From Candidatus Kuenenia stuttgartensis (GTDB lineage: Bacteria > Planctomycetota > Planctomycetia > Pirellulales > UBA1268): a stretch of DNA of 11,458 bases. Location of the stretch: the NCBI GenBank assembly GCA_945876515.1, contig CAMCPF010000045.1:1-11458 (forward strand). The letters are read 5' to 3'. Below, piece after piece: positions 9,001 to 11,458 of this stretch. The translations under genes were made by a program, and so were the position numbers. The stretch's first letter is position 1. Each line of letters starts with the position of its first letter. The notes under the pieces are model-generated. The model searched no databases, had not been told where the DNA came from, and saw nothing but the letters and a program-made list of their open reading frames with translations.

Positions 9001-9783
9001 TGCCGTGGAGCCCGTCCGGCCCGCGATAGCCGTTCGGACCGCCGGCGCGATGGAGTTAGCGAGCCGGTCGAACGCGTCCTGGACAGCTTGCTTCGATTGG
9101 GTTGTGAAGGTGTGGTCGGAGAGCGCGGTCTCCCAGAGCACGTCCACGCCGGCGGTCAGCCGGGCGCCCGACACGTCGCCGAGCACGTATTCCAACTCAA
9201 AGTCGCCGCCGAGCCGGGCCGGCCCGGTGAGGTCGGTGCTGGCGGCCACGCCGAAGCCCGAGACCTGGTGGATGCTGTCGATCAGCGAGGCGCCGTCGCC
9301 CCCGGCCACGTCGCAGCCCCAGAGGTAGAGGTCGGCGCCGGGACCGGCCAGGCGGTTCCAGGCCACGAGGCCGTCGTCCCACTCGTCGATCGAGGCGGCG
9401 TCGAAGACCGTGCCGCCGATCGAGAACCGACCGGGCGAGCCGTGGCTGATCAGGTGGATCGCGGAGATATCGCCGAACTGCTCGAGGGCCCCCCCGACGG
9501 AGGCAAAGAGATCGTCACCGGGCCGGACGACGACCGTCGCGGCCGCATCGGCAAAGGAGCCGGAGAGCCGGTCGCCCCCGTCGATCGCAGCGTCGAGGAC
9601 AACCAGCGCCCGGCCGGACGCGGCGGCGAGTTCCGTCCGCGGCGCGAACAACTCCGCCAACGGCGTCGCGGCCATCACGCGGCGTTCTTCGAGCCGCTCG
9701 ACGCGTTGCAGGCTCTGCGCAGCGGCCCGGCGGCGCCGACGGCGGGCCGTCTGCGGGTCTCGGATGGCGGTCCTTCGGCGCAT
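1..9783 (-). CDS. Giant modular surface/extracellular protein, LEERR motif + DUF4347 + RTX repeats (C-terminus beyond window)
   Basis: One frame runs from ATG at 9783 to the window edge with no stop: 3,261 codons, 3' partial. The start is the first ATG after an in-frame TGA at 9849-9847 and has GGAGG four bases upstream. Order of parts (residues): Arg-rich 1-30 with LEERRVMAA at 31-39; DUF4347 at about 58-220; Ala/Ser-rich helical and beta segments; flagellin-hook-IN-like modules at 711-756, 962-1007 and 1066-1111; helical stretches near 1170-1225 and 1460-1600; phage-tail-like domain 2050-2153; acidic linker with DDDD at 2419-2422; EF-hand loop 2778-2789; RTX block 2933-3022 plus one copy at 3128-3141; CGPC at 3169-3172; beta repeats 3175-3237. 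I saw no hydrophobic signal peptide or membrane segment. By eye there are only five cysteines (157, 1825, 1827, 3169, 3172). Families of this architecture are large planctomycete surface proteins; a role in adhesion or envelope structure is inference. No enzyme domain is recognised apart from a possible dyad in DUF4347. Confidence 0.93.
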   Translation of the reverse strand, partial: MRRRTAIRDPQTARRRRRRAAAQSLQRVERLEERRVMAATPLAELFAPRTELAAASGRALVVLDAAIDGGDRLSGSFADAAATVVVRPGDDLFASVGGALEQFGDISAIHLISHGSPGRFSIGGTVFDAASIDEWDDGLVAWNRLAGPGADLYLWGCDVAGGDGASLIDSIHQVSGFGVAASTDLTGPARLGGDFELEYVLGDVSGARLTAGVDVLWETALSDHTFTTQSKQAVQDAFDRLANSIAPAVRTAIAGRTGSTAVDPLAQRTISDLFTASSSISPADLESFLSLASSASTYLAGGSPTLSGLATAINSALAAKAAAAGAASPSIAVTPTVTGSQISLAVSITAAGSAWAAIDQGTEASPTPWGHAIRGMNSDYGATFRTAPQVEAGSRLTTGFTVSVDLTDAQNPVPSITIGSTSLEAGVFDFGPSLRFGILDATIGGSESLPYATTVSFSGGATKTVADWSSVGASASALSGSPSATVDLPITATLGGVNVAPGAAFRVAFTDLLGIALPVVSGIDLGRLPWFGNITSDDIIVGVRAVGGAYETLGTTESLTASVPFVPRQSLVDLFDFSDLFDDAIGDVIDVTVEKTIGSGSSAQTIQARPDNLQTLADFQAYPAFAGLGIAPVYDHTAGTVSLQFSASRTTPSTVAPEVAFNLAPLGALTFTGGTAPALSPAVSLGFGIQFEIGPGGPIVIGLGADPVASYRLSGDATFTVTPVGGSATAITVTKASTDTNTSLADLVADVNAVLGGTPLLARASEFGVGIELYTPTVNSSMPIGITVAATRNQAAFDLGFSDGIELTDDTKNVPMAIFGRPSGVKSLVVPHTDAAKKFAASDLDWSLADLSGTVAYGINTIGFGDTAGAVKAGFTAVLGSAGATPDALTVDPVGTLAPQLTGSASLTLQNLARVGGTNDIASGATIAIAVSDFLAERIDSFVAFGALLSVPGLEDSGRGTGRLAADSTIRFSLGDNTYDVTVTQAAAANNATFQDLVSDFNVALSAARLVVNGTATGTIANLSGDVAFVGSAGRVSVMHTVGAVTYPVLENLLVANLAPSGATTGRLTTDSTLSLVRGPDTYTVTVPASATADNTTFADLVADFNAALATAQEQSGSTTTTVDATSLLRFSATALAGRLQPEAVQEVANPNYAIVTLPPTADLGEIGYQAGLTVPNIASALTQASRVFDTIERDLKEFNATELPLLNQSLGDLIELDAGLAGRISAFGKLSASTPQELERALETSLGVPSTDLRITYDSVRKAYRIDVAYRASKATTVAFDVDLYKYYEQLGRVLPKGIDALTDGESKTPLNVVLNATSVLSVGYDLTTNKTFLYGHDGSTNRGLTNGTSFTIGFSVNGQKLEFPAKSGLAVRNGVAQIQNGSLVVTLAGPAGTPASSLFYVEPGSGQLAARDVANYRAGFSGAVTVKMPIYENFAPGTLTLQSSQEAQESGVFGFIQDHPASFYLGMPRLADYLDARGRMEAAQTAITTLLSRGQTVDADGVSLTTWRERLNLAAADLGGVLFAFAPELENARNVLGAEETLLDFIRDPSMILDKLNAAIGGVESALKGLDKIPLPFMEGKLGGAVNSVFGFRTGWLLEMRNKMRGAGEGIFDAMREGVFEYLGPKNANILLKYDPVSLDRSLDSMTAATRPEDIGVVFMDKQRNVLTSDVRGADAFEIVFRLGQKLFDTGIDMSFQLDALESIGVGAAFDGGLRLQVGWEMLLGFGYSLTDGFYLKVDANQPEAQLRFDATLTGASKNYTQRWDASGGYWKIVNTMGTAVTTDDQDVIDATTGQPYRAVAVNKFGADVTSFVATDPAVADPCGCGDPPSATTLNEQVWWVVGTRTGNGDYVPAELNDQGRYVPQASSYPHTLIEVTAMRPAQLAGNLFFLRLAATDQVRRGLSGFTDVDSQYYYDGSEGPQTTAAQRDDAETGVNRNNELPTRFTASVGVNLVDPSASSRRNSVREDASAPAGPGTRRVVNANGQDVAGNSGAIYKRGTSVPIVGGFDFTGWALGGQVDREIPGVFAKKYYDLRLKIAPPAKYESLDIPVRVATGANISLSGMGNIDGVQLKVGDRVLVKNQAVASQNGIYTVSPGAWSRSFDANDNLDFVGKPMFVFVTEGRSGKDTGWNLLDTTGTVTLGTTPLIFERTMVSVREALPIVGVNVGRLKPYVPYKVMPLLADWVDNPTSQDIKINIEFDSKNYLVTLPAADGILRGPAIRAAQLNQALAQAIADDNNNLVADAGEATFNLVQAGFVFQLPASAEAKWYRIEFAHLVEEETGLAKRHVQRVGNFIDYGTPTVIGLIDTWRGWDPVTDINADTTKNRLTWSEFRATPAKSIFALDYHATAVANLTMELTVDGVVGSGSQNLVVPRIYADLNVDWSTRAARAKVDKAKQELKDQAGSSTQPTSGSQSDDDDLGLRALFAEEDEKATQANTGADQGIDPASPLVKEMDLKPEIGFSNIRLDVGSFLTDFLKPVVDKAEPYLAKVQPILNFLNTPVPVLSNVAGRDIKVVDLLETFGGPKAQGIRGVIDTVTAIHNLVAQIAALPAGVNIQLPMGRFWLPKVPDPDKGGYKYGDLVYDNVALGINTNNHTQADQDAQAALQALASLNPDSETQKNRQSAFTSNNPRDRGGIRVPILDDPGTLFQLMMGKTATLVTFQLPKLNYSFEKSIPLLRIVVFEVGLRTSFELNSNLAFGFDTYGINQYMVSGDAVDIAQGFYVSDRANADGTGADVPEFQAIVSLGLYGGVDLVIAKGGIEGGVRVTAEVNLNDPNNDGKLRLTEAIGLVVDTQDPLDLFDLSLRGEAYARYYYSVGLGPFKISGGKDFARVNIFNLSHEGSDGTPLYGSVVDGSEGVEQLPGTLLLHVGEAAPKRVSNQDPLKARDGAESYVIWNDSVGSGTVHVKYINYSGSRVRTYSGVQRVLFEGGIGDDSLDASGLNGLPVTFKGGDGNDTLILGSGHATIESRLEGEDGNDTITVNGAGLIHILGGVGNDSLTGGTGIVRIEAGEGNDSITTLAGSTATIVMAEDYGLDTASLAAGALQNLLDFTRVASAIEFLLDGILAANADGTATAGEKNVLTFNAAGATEIRGSTQADSFTVRNPRTRNATRAASGMSGLLLRGGQGDDLYDFVLDNVATIANDGIVIDDVQAITPATAGAVTRCGPCNKIESIAVASAGAGYELPPQVMIVDPTGSGAQATATIDELGRVTSIQVIEGGSNYTNPTVLLVAPRSLGDKLVISSVRPTGTLFVQTPA
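73..261 (-). repeat. Two beta-type GxGY/GSNY repeats at the visible C-terminal end
   Basis: Residues 3175-3237 contain two units of one pattern: SIAVASAGAGYELPPQVMIVDP and SIQVIEGGSNYTNPTVLLVAP. They are joined by GSGAQATATIDELGRVT. The pattern 'I-x-V-x-x-x-G-x-x-Y-x-x-P-x-V' with an intervening GSGAxAxAxI strand is common in phage structural proteins and large bacterial surface proteins. The frame remains open past this repeat to the window edge, so more units may follow. Confidence 0.6.
718..987 (-). repeat. RTX (hemolysin-type) calcium-binding repeat block
   Basis: Residues 2933-3022 carry successive nonapeptide-like units: GGIGDDSLD, GGDGNDTLI, GEDGNDTIT, GGVGNDSLT and GEGNDSIT. They follow the GGxGxDxUx pattern of the hemolysin-type calcium-binding family, which folds into a parallel beta roll when calcium is bound outside the cell. 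The units are separated by 5-15 residues rather than strictly contiguous. A further isolated unit, GGQGDDLYDF, lies at 361-402. The block supports an extracellular location. Confidence 0.85.
1417..1452 (-). other. EF-hand-type calcium-binding loop in the giant protein
   Basis: Residues 2778-2789 read DPNNDGKLRLTE, a canonical 12-residue loop with Asp1, Asn3, Asp5, Gly6 and Glu12 in place. It follows a beta-rich stretch (FGFDTYGINQYM, GFYVSD) resembling a conserved region of other giant planctomycete-type proteins, where a DPDGDGK loop recurs at the same place. Weaker loop-like segments occur at residues 2238-2249 (DDNNN...E, lacking Gly6) and near 2320 (DINADT...). Confidence 0.6.
3325..3636 (-). 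other. Phage-tail-fibre-like domain inside the giant protein
   Basis: Residues 2050-2153. The order of blocks is PVRVATGANISLSG, then NIDGVQLKVGDRVLVKNQ, ASQNGIYTVSPGAWSRS, DANDN, FVFVTEGRSGKDTGWNL, and TGTVTLGTTPLIFER. This is very close to a repeat seen in tail fibre and structural proteins of many tailed phages (ATTANI-LSG-QTIDGV-GDRVLVKNQ-NGIYVV-GAW-RA-D). In a planctomycete surface protein it is a borrowed beta-rich binding or structural domain. No other phage gene is nearby, so this is not a prophage remnant. The resemblance is recalled, not searched. Confidence 0.65.
6451..7653 (-). repeat. Three 46-residue flagellin-hook-IN-like modules
   Basis: Copies lie at 7516-7653 (residues 711-756), 6763-6900 (962-1007) and 6451-6588 (1066-1111). 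The second and third align without gaps: GRL-x-x-DST start, a DTY/NTY-x-VTV strand, then NN/DN-x-TF-x-DLV-x-DFN-x-AL. The first follows the same plan with TVTPVGG, NTSLADLVADVNAVLG. Such a beta-hairpin followed by an 'sLaDLVadiN' helix is typical of the flagellin hook IN motif found in flagellar filament and hook-associated proteins and in some adhesins. Copies two and three are 104 residues apart, copies one and two 251. The family assignment is from memory of the motif; the internal repetition is visible directly. Confidence 0.6.
9124..9612 (-). other. DUF4347 domain of the giant protein
   Basis: Residues about 58-220. Recognisable blocks in order: ALVVLDAAIDGGDRL; VVVRPGDDLFASV; ISAIHLISHGSPGRFSIGG; GADLYLWGCDVAGGDG; GFGVAASTDLTG; LGGDFELEYVLG. 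These are the hallmark blocks of DUF4347, which sits at the N-terminus of many giant RTX/cadherin-type bacterial proteins. The SHG block carries His114 and the GCD block Cys157. This H-then-C layout, each at the end of a predicted beta strand, resembles the clan CD (caspase/CHAT) catalytic dyad, so an autoprocessing role is possible but unproven. Confidence 0.85.
9667..9708 (-). other. LEPR-x-LL-like N-terminal motif (LEERRVMAA) of the giant protein
   Basis: Residues 26-39 read QRVERLEERRVMAA, preceded by six consecutive arginines (residues 14-19). Large planctomycete proteins often begin with a basic stretch followed by LEPRxLLSA or variants such as LEDRRLLAA instead of a classical hydrophobic signal peptide. 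The match here is to the LE-x-R-R-hydrophobic-hydrophobic-A pattern. The motif's proposed role in export or anchoring is not established, and no lipobox or hydrophobic core is present nearby. Confidence 0.75.
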
Positions 9784-9787
9784 ACAA

Positions 9788-9792
9788 CCTCC
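9788..9792 (-). promoter_or_regulatory. Shine-Dalgarno of the giant gene
   Basis: On the minus strand GGAGG precedes the ATG at 9783 with a 4-base spacer (TTGT). The spacing is short but acceptable, and together with the in-frame TGA 21 codons upstream it fixes the start. Confidence 0.65.
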
Positions 9793-9833
9793 GTGGTCAA
9801 CCTGAGTGATTGAATCGACTCTGAGGCCGCGAA

Positions 9834-9851
9834 CGTGAACCGCCTTTCACG
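9834..9851. promoter_or_regulatory. Inverted repeat CGTGAA-N6-TTCACG, possible Rex operator
   Basis: A perfect 6-bp dyad with a 6-bp spacer lies 51 bases upstream of the giant gene's start and just downstream of the best promoter candidate. Known Rex boxes have TTGTGAA and TTCACAA half-sites, usually 4 bp apart. The inner GTGAA/TTCAC bases match; the outer base pair (C/G instead of T/A) and spacing differ. The adjacent rex gene makes Rex binding a reasonable hypothesis, but another dimeric regulator or chance is possible. Confidence 0.4.
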
Positions 9852-9878
9852 CCCGCAGCCGCCTGTGGAATAGCCGTC

Positions 9879-9907
9879 ATAACACCATCCCGGCGTTGGA
9901 TACGCAA
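9879..9907 (-). promoter_or_regulatory. Candidate sigma70-type promoter of the giant gene
   Basis: Read on the minus strand: TTGCGT, 17 bases, TGTTAT (3/6 and 4/6 to consensus). The spacer contains a small dyad, GCGT-N5-ACGC. This would give a leader of about 90 bases. The match is weak and chosen by eye in a GC-rich region. Confidence 0.25.
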
Positions 9908-9950
9908 GCAATGGGCGGCTGGCCCACCCAGATGTGGGTTTTGTAAGCGG

Positions 9951-9988
9951 AAACGTCTGCGCGGGGCGGCCAAATGCCCGCCCAGACG
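9951..9988 (-). terminator. Imperfect hairpin after rex, possible terminator
   Basis: Forty-eight bases beyond the rex stop, minus-strand RNA can form an outer CGTCT/AGACG stem and an inner GGGCGG/CCGCCC stem with an 8-base loop and a 5-base bulge on the 3' side. Only three U residues follow, so intrinsic termination would be weak. If it fails, rex and the giant gene could be partly co-transcribed. Confidence 0.35.
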
Positions 9989-10035
9989 CCGGTCGCTGCT
10001 GGGCGAAAATCAGCGAACGCACGCGCGGAGACCGC

Positions 10036-10743
10036 TCACTCCGCCGGCGACGGGCTCGGCTCCGCCAGCTTCACGAGCTTGCTCGTGACCGCGAACGAGA
10101 GCTGCTCGAGCTCGATCGCCAGATCCACGCCCACGTTCTGCACGTGGGGCGGGAGGTTGAGCGTGACCGGGGCGAAGTTCACGATCCCCTCCACGCCCGC
10201 GGCCACCAGCCGATCGGCCACCTCCTGGGCCCGCTCGGCCGGCACCACGATCATGCCCAGCCGCACGTGCTGCTCACGGACCGTCTCGGACAGCTGCTCC
10301 AGCGGCTGGACCATGAGCCCTCGAACCATCTGGCCCACCTTGGCTGGATCGGCGTCGAAGGCCGCCACGATCGTGAAGTTCTGCCGACCGAAGCCACGGT
10401 AGCCGAGCAGCGCCTGGCCGAGGTTGCCCACGCCCACCATCACCACGTTCCAGGACTGGTTCGTGCCCAAGATGTCGCGCATCGCACGGATCAGCTCGTC
10501 GCAGCGGTAGCCCACTCCGGGATAGCCGAACTGGCCGAAGAACCCGAGATCCTTGCGGACCTGGGCATCGCTGAAGCCCAGCAGCGTGCCGAGCTGGCCC
10601 GACGAGATCGTCTGCTGGCCGGCCGCCTCGAGCCGCTGGAGCTCCCGCAGATAGAGGCTCAGGCGGCTGACCACCACCTTGGGCACCGAGGCATCCGACG
10701 GCTGATCGCCGGGATGGAGGGATTGCGGTCGGGATTCCGCCAT
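10036..10743 (-). CDS. rex: Redox-sensing transcriptional repressor Rex
   Basis: A 235-residue protein; family members are usually about 205-225. The N-terminal winged-helix domain (about 20-90) has PKVVVSRLSLYLRELQRL, SSGQLGTLLGFSDAQVRKDL and FFGQFGYPGVGY, all family hallmarks. The Rossmann domain follows: VMVGVGNLGQALL (GxGxxG at Gly104, 106 and 109), AAFDAD with Asp130, IVVPAERAQEVADRLVAAGVEGIVNFAP, and a C-terminal helix (VGVDLAIELEQLSF) of the kind that swaps between subunits. Rex dimers bind DNA when NADH is low and release it when NADH rises, controlling respiratory and fermentative genes. ATG at 10743 (MAES) is preferred: it leaves about 20 residues before the conserved PKVVVSRL; the frame continues upstream to a TTG at 10842, but that stretch is low-complexity and unlike Rex. 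The Shine-Dalgarno is weak (GCAGG). Same strand as the giant gene, 252 bases upstream of it; divergent from the YTV gene. Confidence 0.96.
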   Translation of the reverse strand: MAESRPQSLHPGDQPSDASVPKVVVSRLSLYLRELQRLEAAGQQTISSGQLGTLLGFSDAQVRKDLGFFGQFGYPGVGYRCDELIRAMRDILGTNQSWNVVMVGVGNLGQALLGYRGFGRQNFTIVAAFDADPAKVGQMVRGLMVQPLEQLSETVREQHVRLGMIVVPAERAQEVADRLVAAGVEGIVNFAPVTLNLPPHVQNVGVDLAIELEQLSFAVTSKLVKLAEPSPSPAE

Positions 10744-10768
10744 CGAAAAACCTGCCGCTGATGCTGCC

Positions 10769-10801
10769 CCAAGAACCGCCCAGGAACGCCCCAGAACTGC
10801 C
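10769..10801. repeat. Three imperfect 10-12-bp direct repeats ahead of rex
   Basis: On the plus strand: CCAAGAACCGCC, CAGGAACGCC, CCAGAACTGCC, head to tail with a period of about one helical turn, sharing the core (A/G)GAAC(N)GCC. They lie between the rex promoter candidate and the rex start. They may be a regulator-binding array or simple tandem duplication; no known operator is recognised. Confidence 0.45.
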
Positions 10802-10813
10802 CTCGACCGACCG

Positions 10814-10842
10814 ACTCTACCGGCCGGTCCGAAAATCACCAA
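10814..10842 (-). promoter_or_regulatory. Candidate promoter of rex
   Basis: Minus-strand TTGGTG, 17 bases, TAGAGT (3/6 and 4/6 to sigma70 consensus), about 70 bases before the rex ATG. It lies downstream of the terminator-like hairpin at 10897-10917 and directly upstream of a triple short repeat. Weak evidence by consensus alone. Confidence 0.3.
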
Positions 10843-10896
10843 TCGCCCGCGCGTGTCATGCCGTCGGCGACGGTTGTACCGCGCCTGGAGGGATGG

Positions 10897-10917
10897 AAAA
10901 AGCCCGCGGGTCGGGCT
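10897..10917 (-). terminator. Intrinsic-terminator-like hairpin upstream of rex
   Basis: Minus-strand RNA forms AGCCCG, 5-base loop ACCCG, CGGGCT, immediately followed by a run of U residues (the terminal A-U pair extends it to five). It points toward rex and lies 154 bases upstream of its ATG. No minus-strand gene precedes it in the window, since the next gene is divergent. It could block antisense read-through from the YTV region or act within a longer rex leader. Confidence 0.6.
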
Positions 10918-10967
10918 GACTGGTCAACCTGCGGCGAGTTTATGGCCGATGGTTGAGGGTGCGGGGA

Positions 10968-10988
10968 GTGCGCCCACGGCGGGCGCGC
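10968..10988 (+). repeat. GC-rich inverted repeat in the YTV gene leader
   Basis: GTGCGCCC, loop ACGGC, GGGCGCGC gives an 8-bp stem with one G-U pair. It overlaps a perfect 10-bp palindrome, GGGCGCGCCC (10981-10990). No U tract follows, so it is not an intrinsic terminator. It may be a leader structure if transcription begins upstream. Confidence 0.4.
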
Positions 10989-11036
10989 CCGGCGGCCATC
11001 GTCATTCACCCGGTTCCAGTTCCTTCCGCAGACAAC

Positions 11037-11060
11037 AGGAGGCCTCCTCGACCGAGGCGG
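11037..11060 (+). promoter_or_regulatory. Ribosome-binding region of the YTV gene with built-in anti-SD
   Basis: A perfect palindrome AGGAGGCCTCCT (11037-11048) is followed by CGACCGAGGCGG. The strong AGGAGG is 23 bases from the ATG, too far for normal use. The likely functional site is GAGG at 11054-11057, 8 bases before the ATG. The central CCTCCT can pair either with the upstream AGGAGG or, through CCTCG/CGAGG (11046-11057, 2-base gap), with the proximal site. Confidence 0.45.
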
Positions 11061-11065
11061 CAGTC

Positions 11066-11458
11066 ATGAAGATCACGTGGGTATTCAGCCTGCTGGCGAT
11101 CGCGGCCCTCGCGGCCCCCGCCAGCCCCGTCGAGGCGGCCTATTGCGGCCTGGCCAGCTACGAGCACGGCCAGGGCGTGATGACGACCGTCAGTTTCAGC
11201 GCCGCCCGGGCCAGTTGTGCCGACGACGAGGCGGCCGGCGACCCGACCTGTGCGGCGGCGCCCTCGTGCTGCGGCACGCGGCTGGTCAAGGACGTGATCT
11301 ACGAGAAGCAGGAATACACCTGCTACAAGACCGTCTGCGAGAAGGTGGTGGAGCAGCGGGAGATCGACTGCGTCCGCTACGAACAGGTGCGTGGTTGCAA
11401 AGAGGTGGAATACACCGTCTGCAAGCCCGTCTGGGAAACCCGCACCCGCTCGATCCCC
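11066..11458 (+). CDS. Secreted cysteine-rich YTV-repeat protein (3' partial)
   Basis: The first 131 codons are present and the frame is open at the window edge. Residues 1-24 form a Sec-type signal peptide (MKITWVFSLLAIAALAAPAS..., cleavage likely after VEA). The mature part has ten cysteines by residue 119 (27, 51, 62, 68, 69, 86, 91, 102, 111, 119). From about residue 78 it shows the pattern YEKQEYTCYKTVCEKV, then EVEYTVCKPVWETRTR, which is the signature of the planctomycete YTV repeat family, where EYTVCKPVWET units recur. More units probably follow beyond the window. The protein is expected outside the cytoplasmic membrane, perhaps as a disulfide-linked wall or surface component; that role is inferred from composition. 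It is divergent from rex. Confidence 0.88.
   Translation, partial: MKITWVFSLLAIAALAAPASPVEAAYCGLASYEHGQGVMTTVSFSAARASCADDEAAGDPTCAAAPSCCGTRLVKDVIYEKQEYTCYKTVCEKVVEQREIDCVRYEQVRGCKEVEYTVCKPVWETRTRSIP

Larger units (their letters stand above)
10744..11065. other. Divergent intergenic region between rex and the YTV gene
   Basis: 322 bases with no supported gene. Contents from the rex side: triple direct repeat (10769-10801), rex promoter candidate (10814-10842), terminator-like hairpin toward rex (10897-10917), a very weak plus-strand promoter possibility (CTGACT at 10916, 17 bases, TTTATG at 10939), a GC-rich hairpin (10968-10988) and a Shine-Dalgarno/anti-Shine-Dalgarno palindrome (11037-11060). 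No complete Rex-type dyad was seen here; a lone TTCAC half-site is at 11005. Confidence 0.6.

Noticed and set aside
5401..9813. Other long plus-strand open frames (5401-6561, 7288-8343, 8617-9813)
   Set aside because: Same antisense artefact: Arg/Gly/His-rich translations without motifs, all inside the giant minus-strand gene.
9923..9942. CCCAC/GTGGG hairpin followed by TTTT on the plus strand
   Set aside because: Only a 5-bp stem, and no plus-strand gene upstream to terminate.
9675..10022. 115-codon minus-strand frame across the rex-giant gap
   Set aside because: It overlaps the start of the giant gene out of phase, has no Shine-Dalgarno that I can see, and no recognisable domain.
9934..10761. 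275-codon plus-strand open frame opposite rex
   Set aside because: The minus strand encodes an unmistakable Rex; the plus-strand translation is His/Arg/Leu-rich and motif-free.
10744..10842. N-terminally extended Rex starting at TTG 10842
   Set aside because: The extra 33 residues are low-complexity (VLGRSWAVLG-like, from the tandem repeat) and absent from the Rex family; ATG 10743 fits family length better.
1..11458. CRISPR array, tRNA, rRNA or insertion sequence
   Set aside because: No regularly spaced direct repeats, cloverleaf-like sequences, rRNA motifs, transposase domains or terminal inverted repeats were seen by eye on either strand.

Overview
The window looks like part of a GC-rich planctomycete chromosome, probably of the Pirellulales type. 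Three things point there: a giant cell-surface-type protein with a LEERR variant of the planctomycete LEPR-x-LL N-terminal motif and a DUF4347 domain; a secreted cysteine-rich protein of the planctomycete YTV-repeat kind; and a strongly GC-biased third codon position that opens long spurious frames opposite the real gene.

Layout: positions 1-9783 (minus strand) hold one uninterrupted frame of 3,261 codons. It is the N-terminal part of a giant modular protein whose C-terminus lies beyond position 1. In order it carries a basic N-terminus with LEERR, DUF4347, three 46-residue flagellin-hook-IN-like modules, long helical and beta segments, a phage-tail-fibre-like domain, EF-hand-like loops, an RTX-type calcium-binding block, and a C-terminal pair of GxxY-type beta repeats next to a CGPC motif. 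Positions 9784-10035 form the gap in front of it, with a Shine-Dalgarno sequence, a weak promoter candidate, and an inverted repeat resembling a Rex operator. Positions 10036-10743 (minus strand) encode Rex, the NADH-sensing repressor. Positions 10744-11065 are a divergent intergenic region with several small structured elements, including a terminator-like hairpin pointing toward rex. Positions 11066-11458 (plus strand) begin a secreted YTV-type cysteine-rich protein cut off by the window end.

How the parts may work together: both flanking structural genes look like envelope or extracellular proteins. The giant protein appears built for calcium-stabilised extracellular structure or adhesion, and the YTV protein for a disulfide-rich wall or surface layer. 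The most testable link is that Rex may bind the CGTGAA-N6-TTCACG dyad between the putative promoter and the start of the giant gene, coupling its expression to the NADH/NAD+ ratio. The half-sites resemble known Rex boxes, but the spacing is 6 rather than the usual 4 bp, so this is a hypothesis. No tRNA, rRNA, CRISPR array, transposase or phage gene set was seen.
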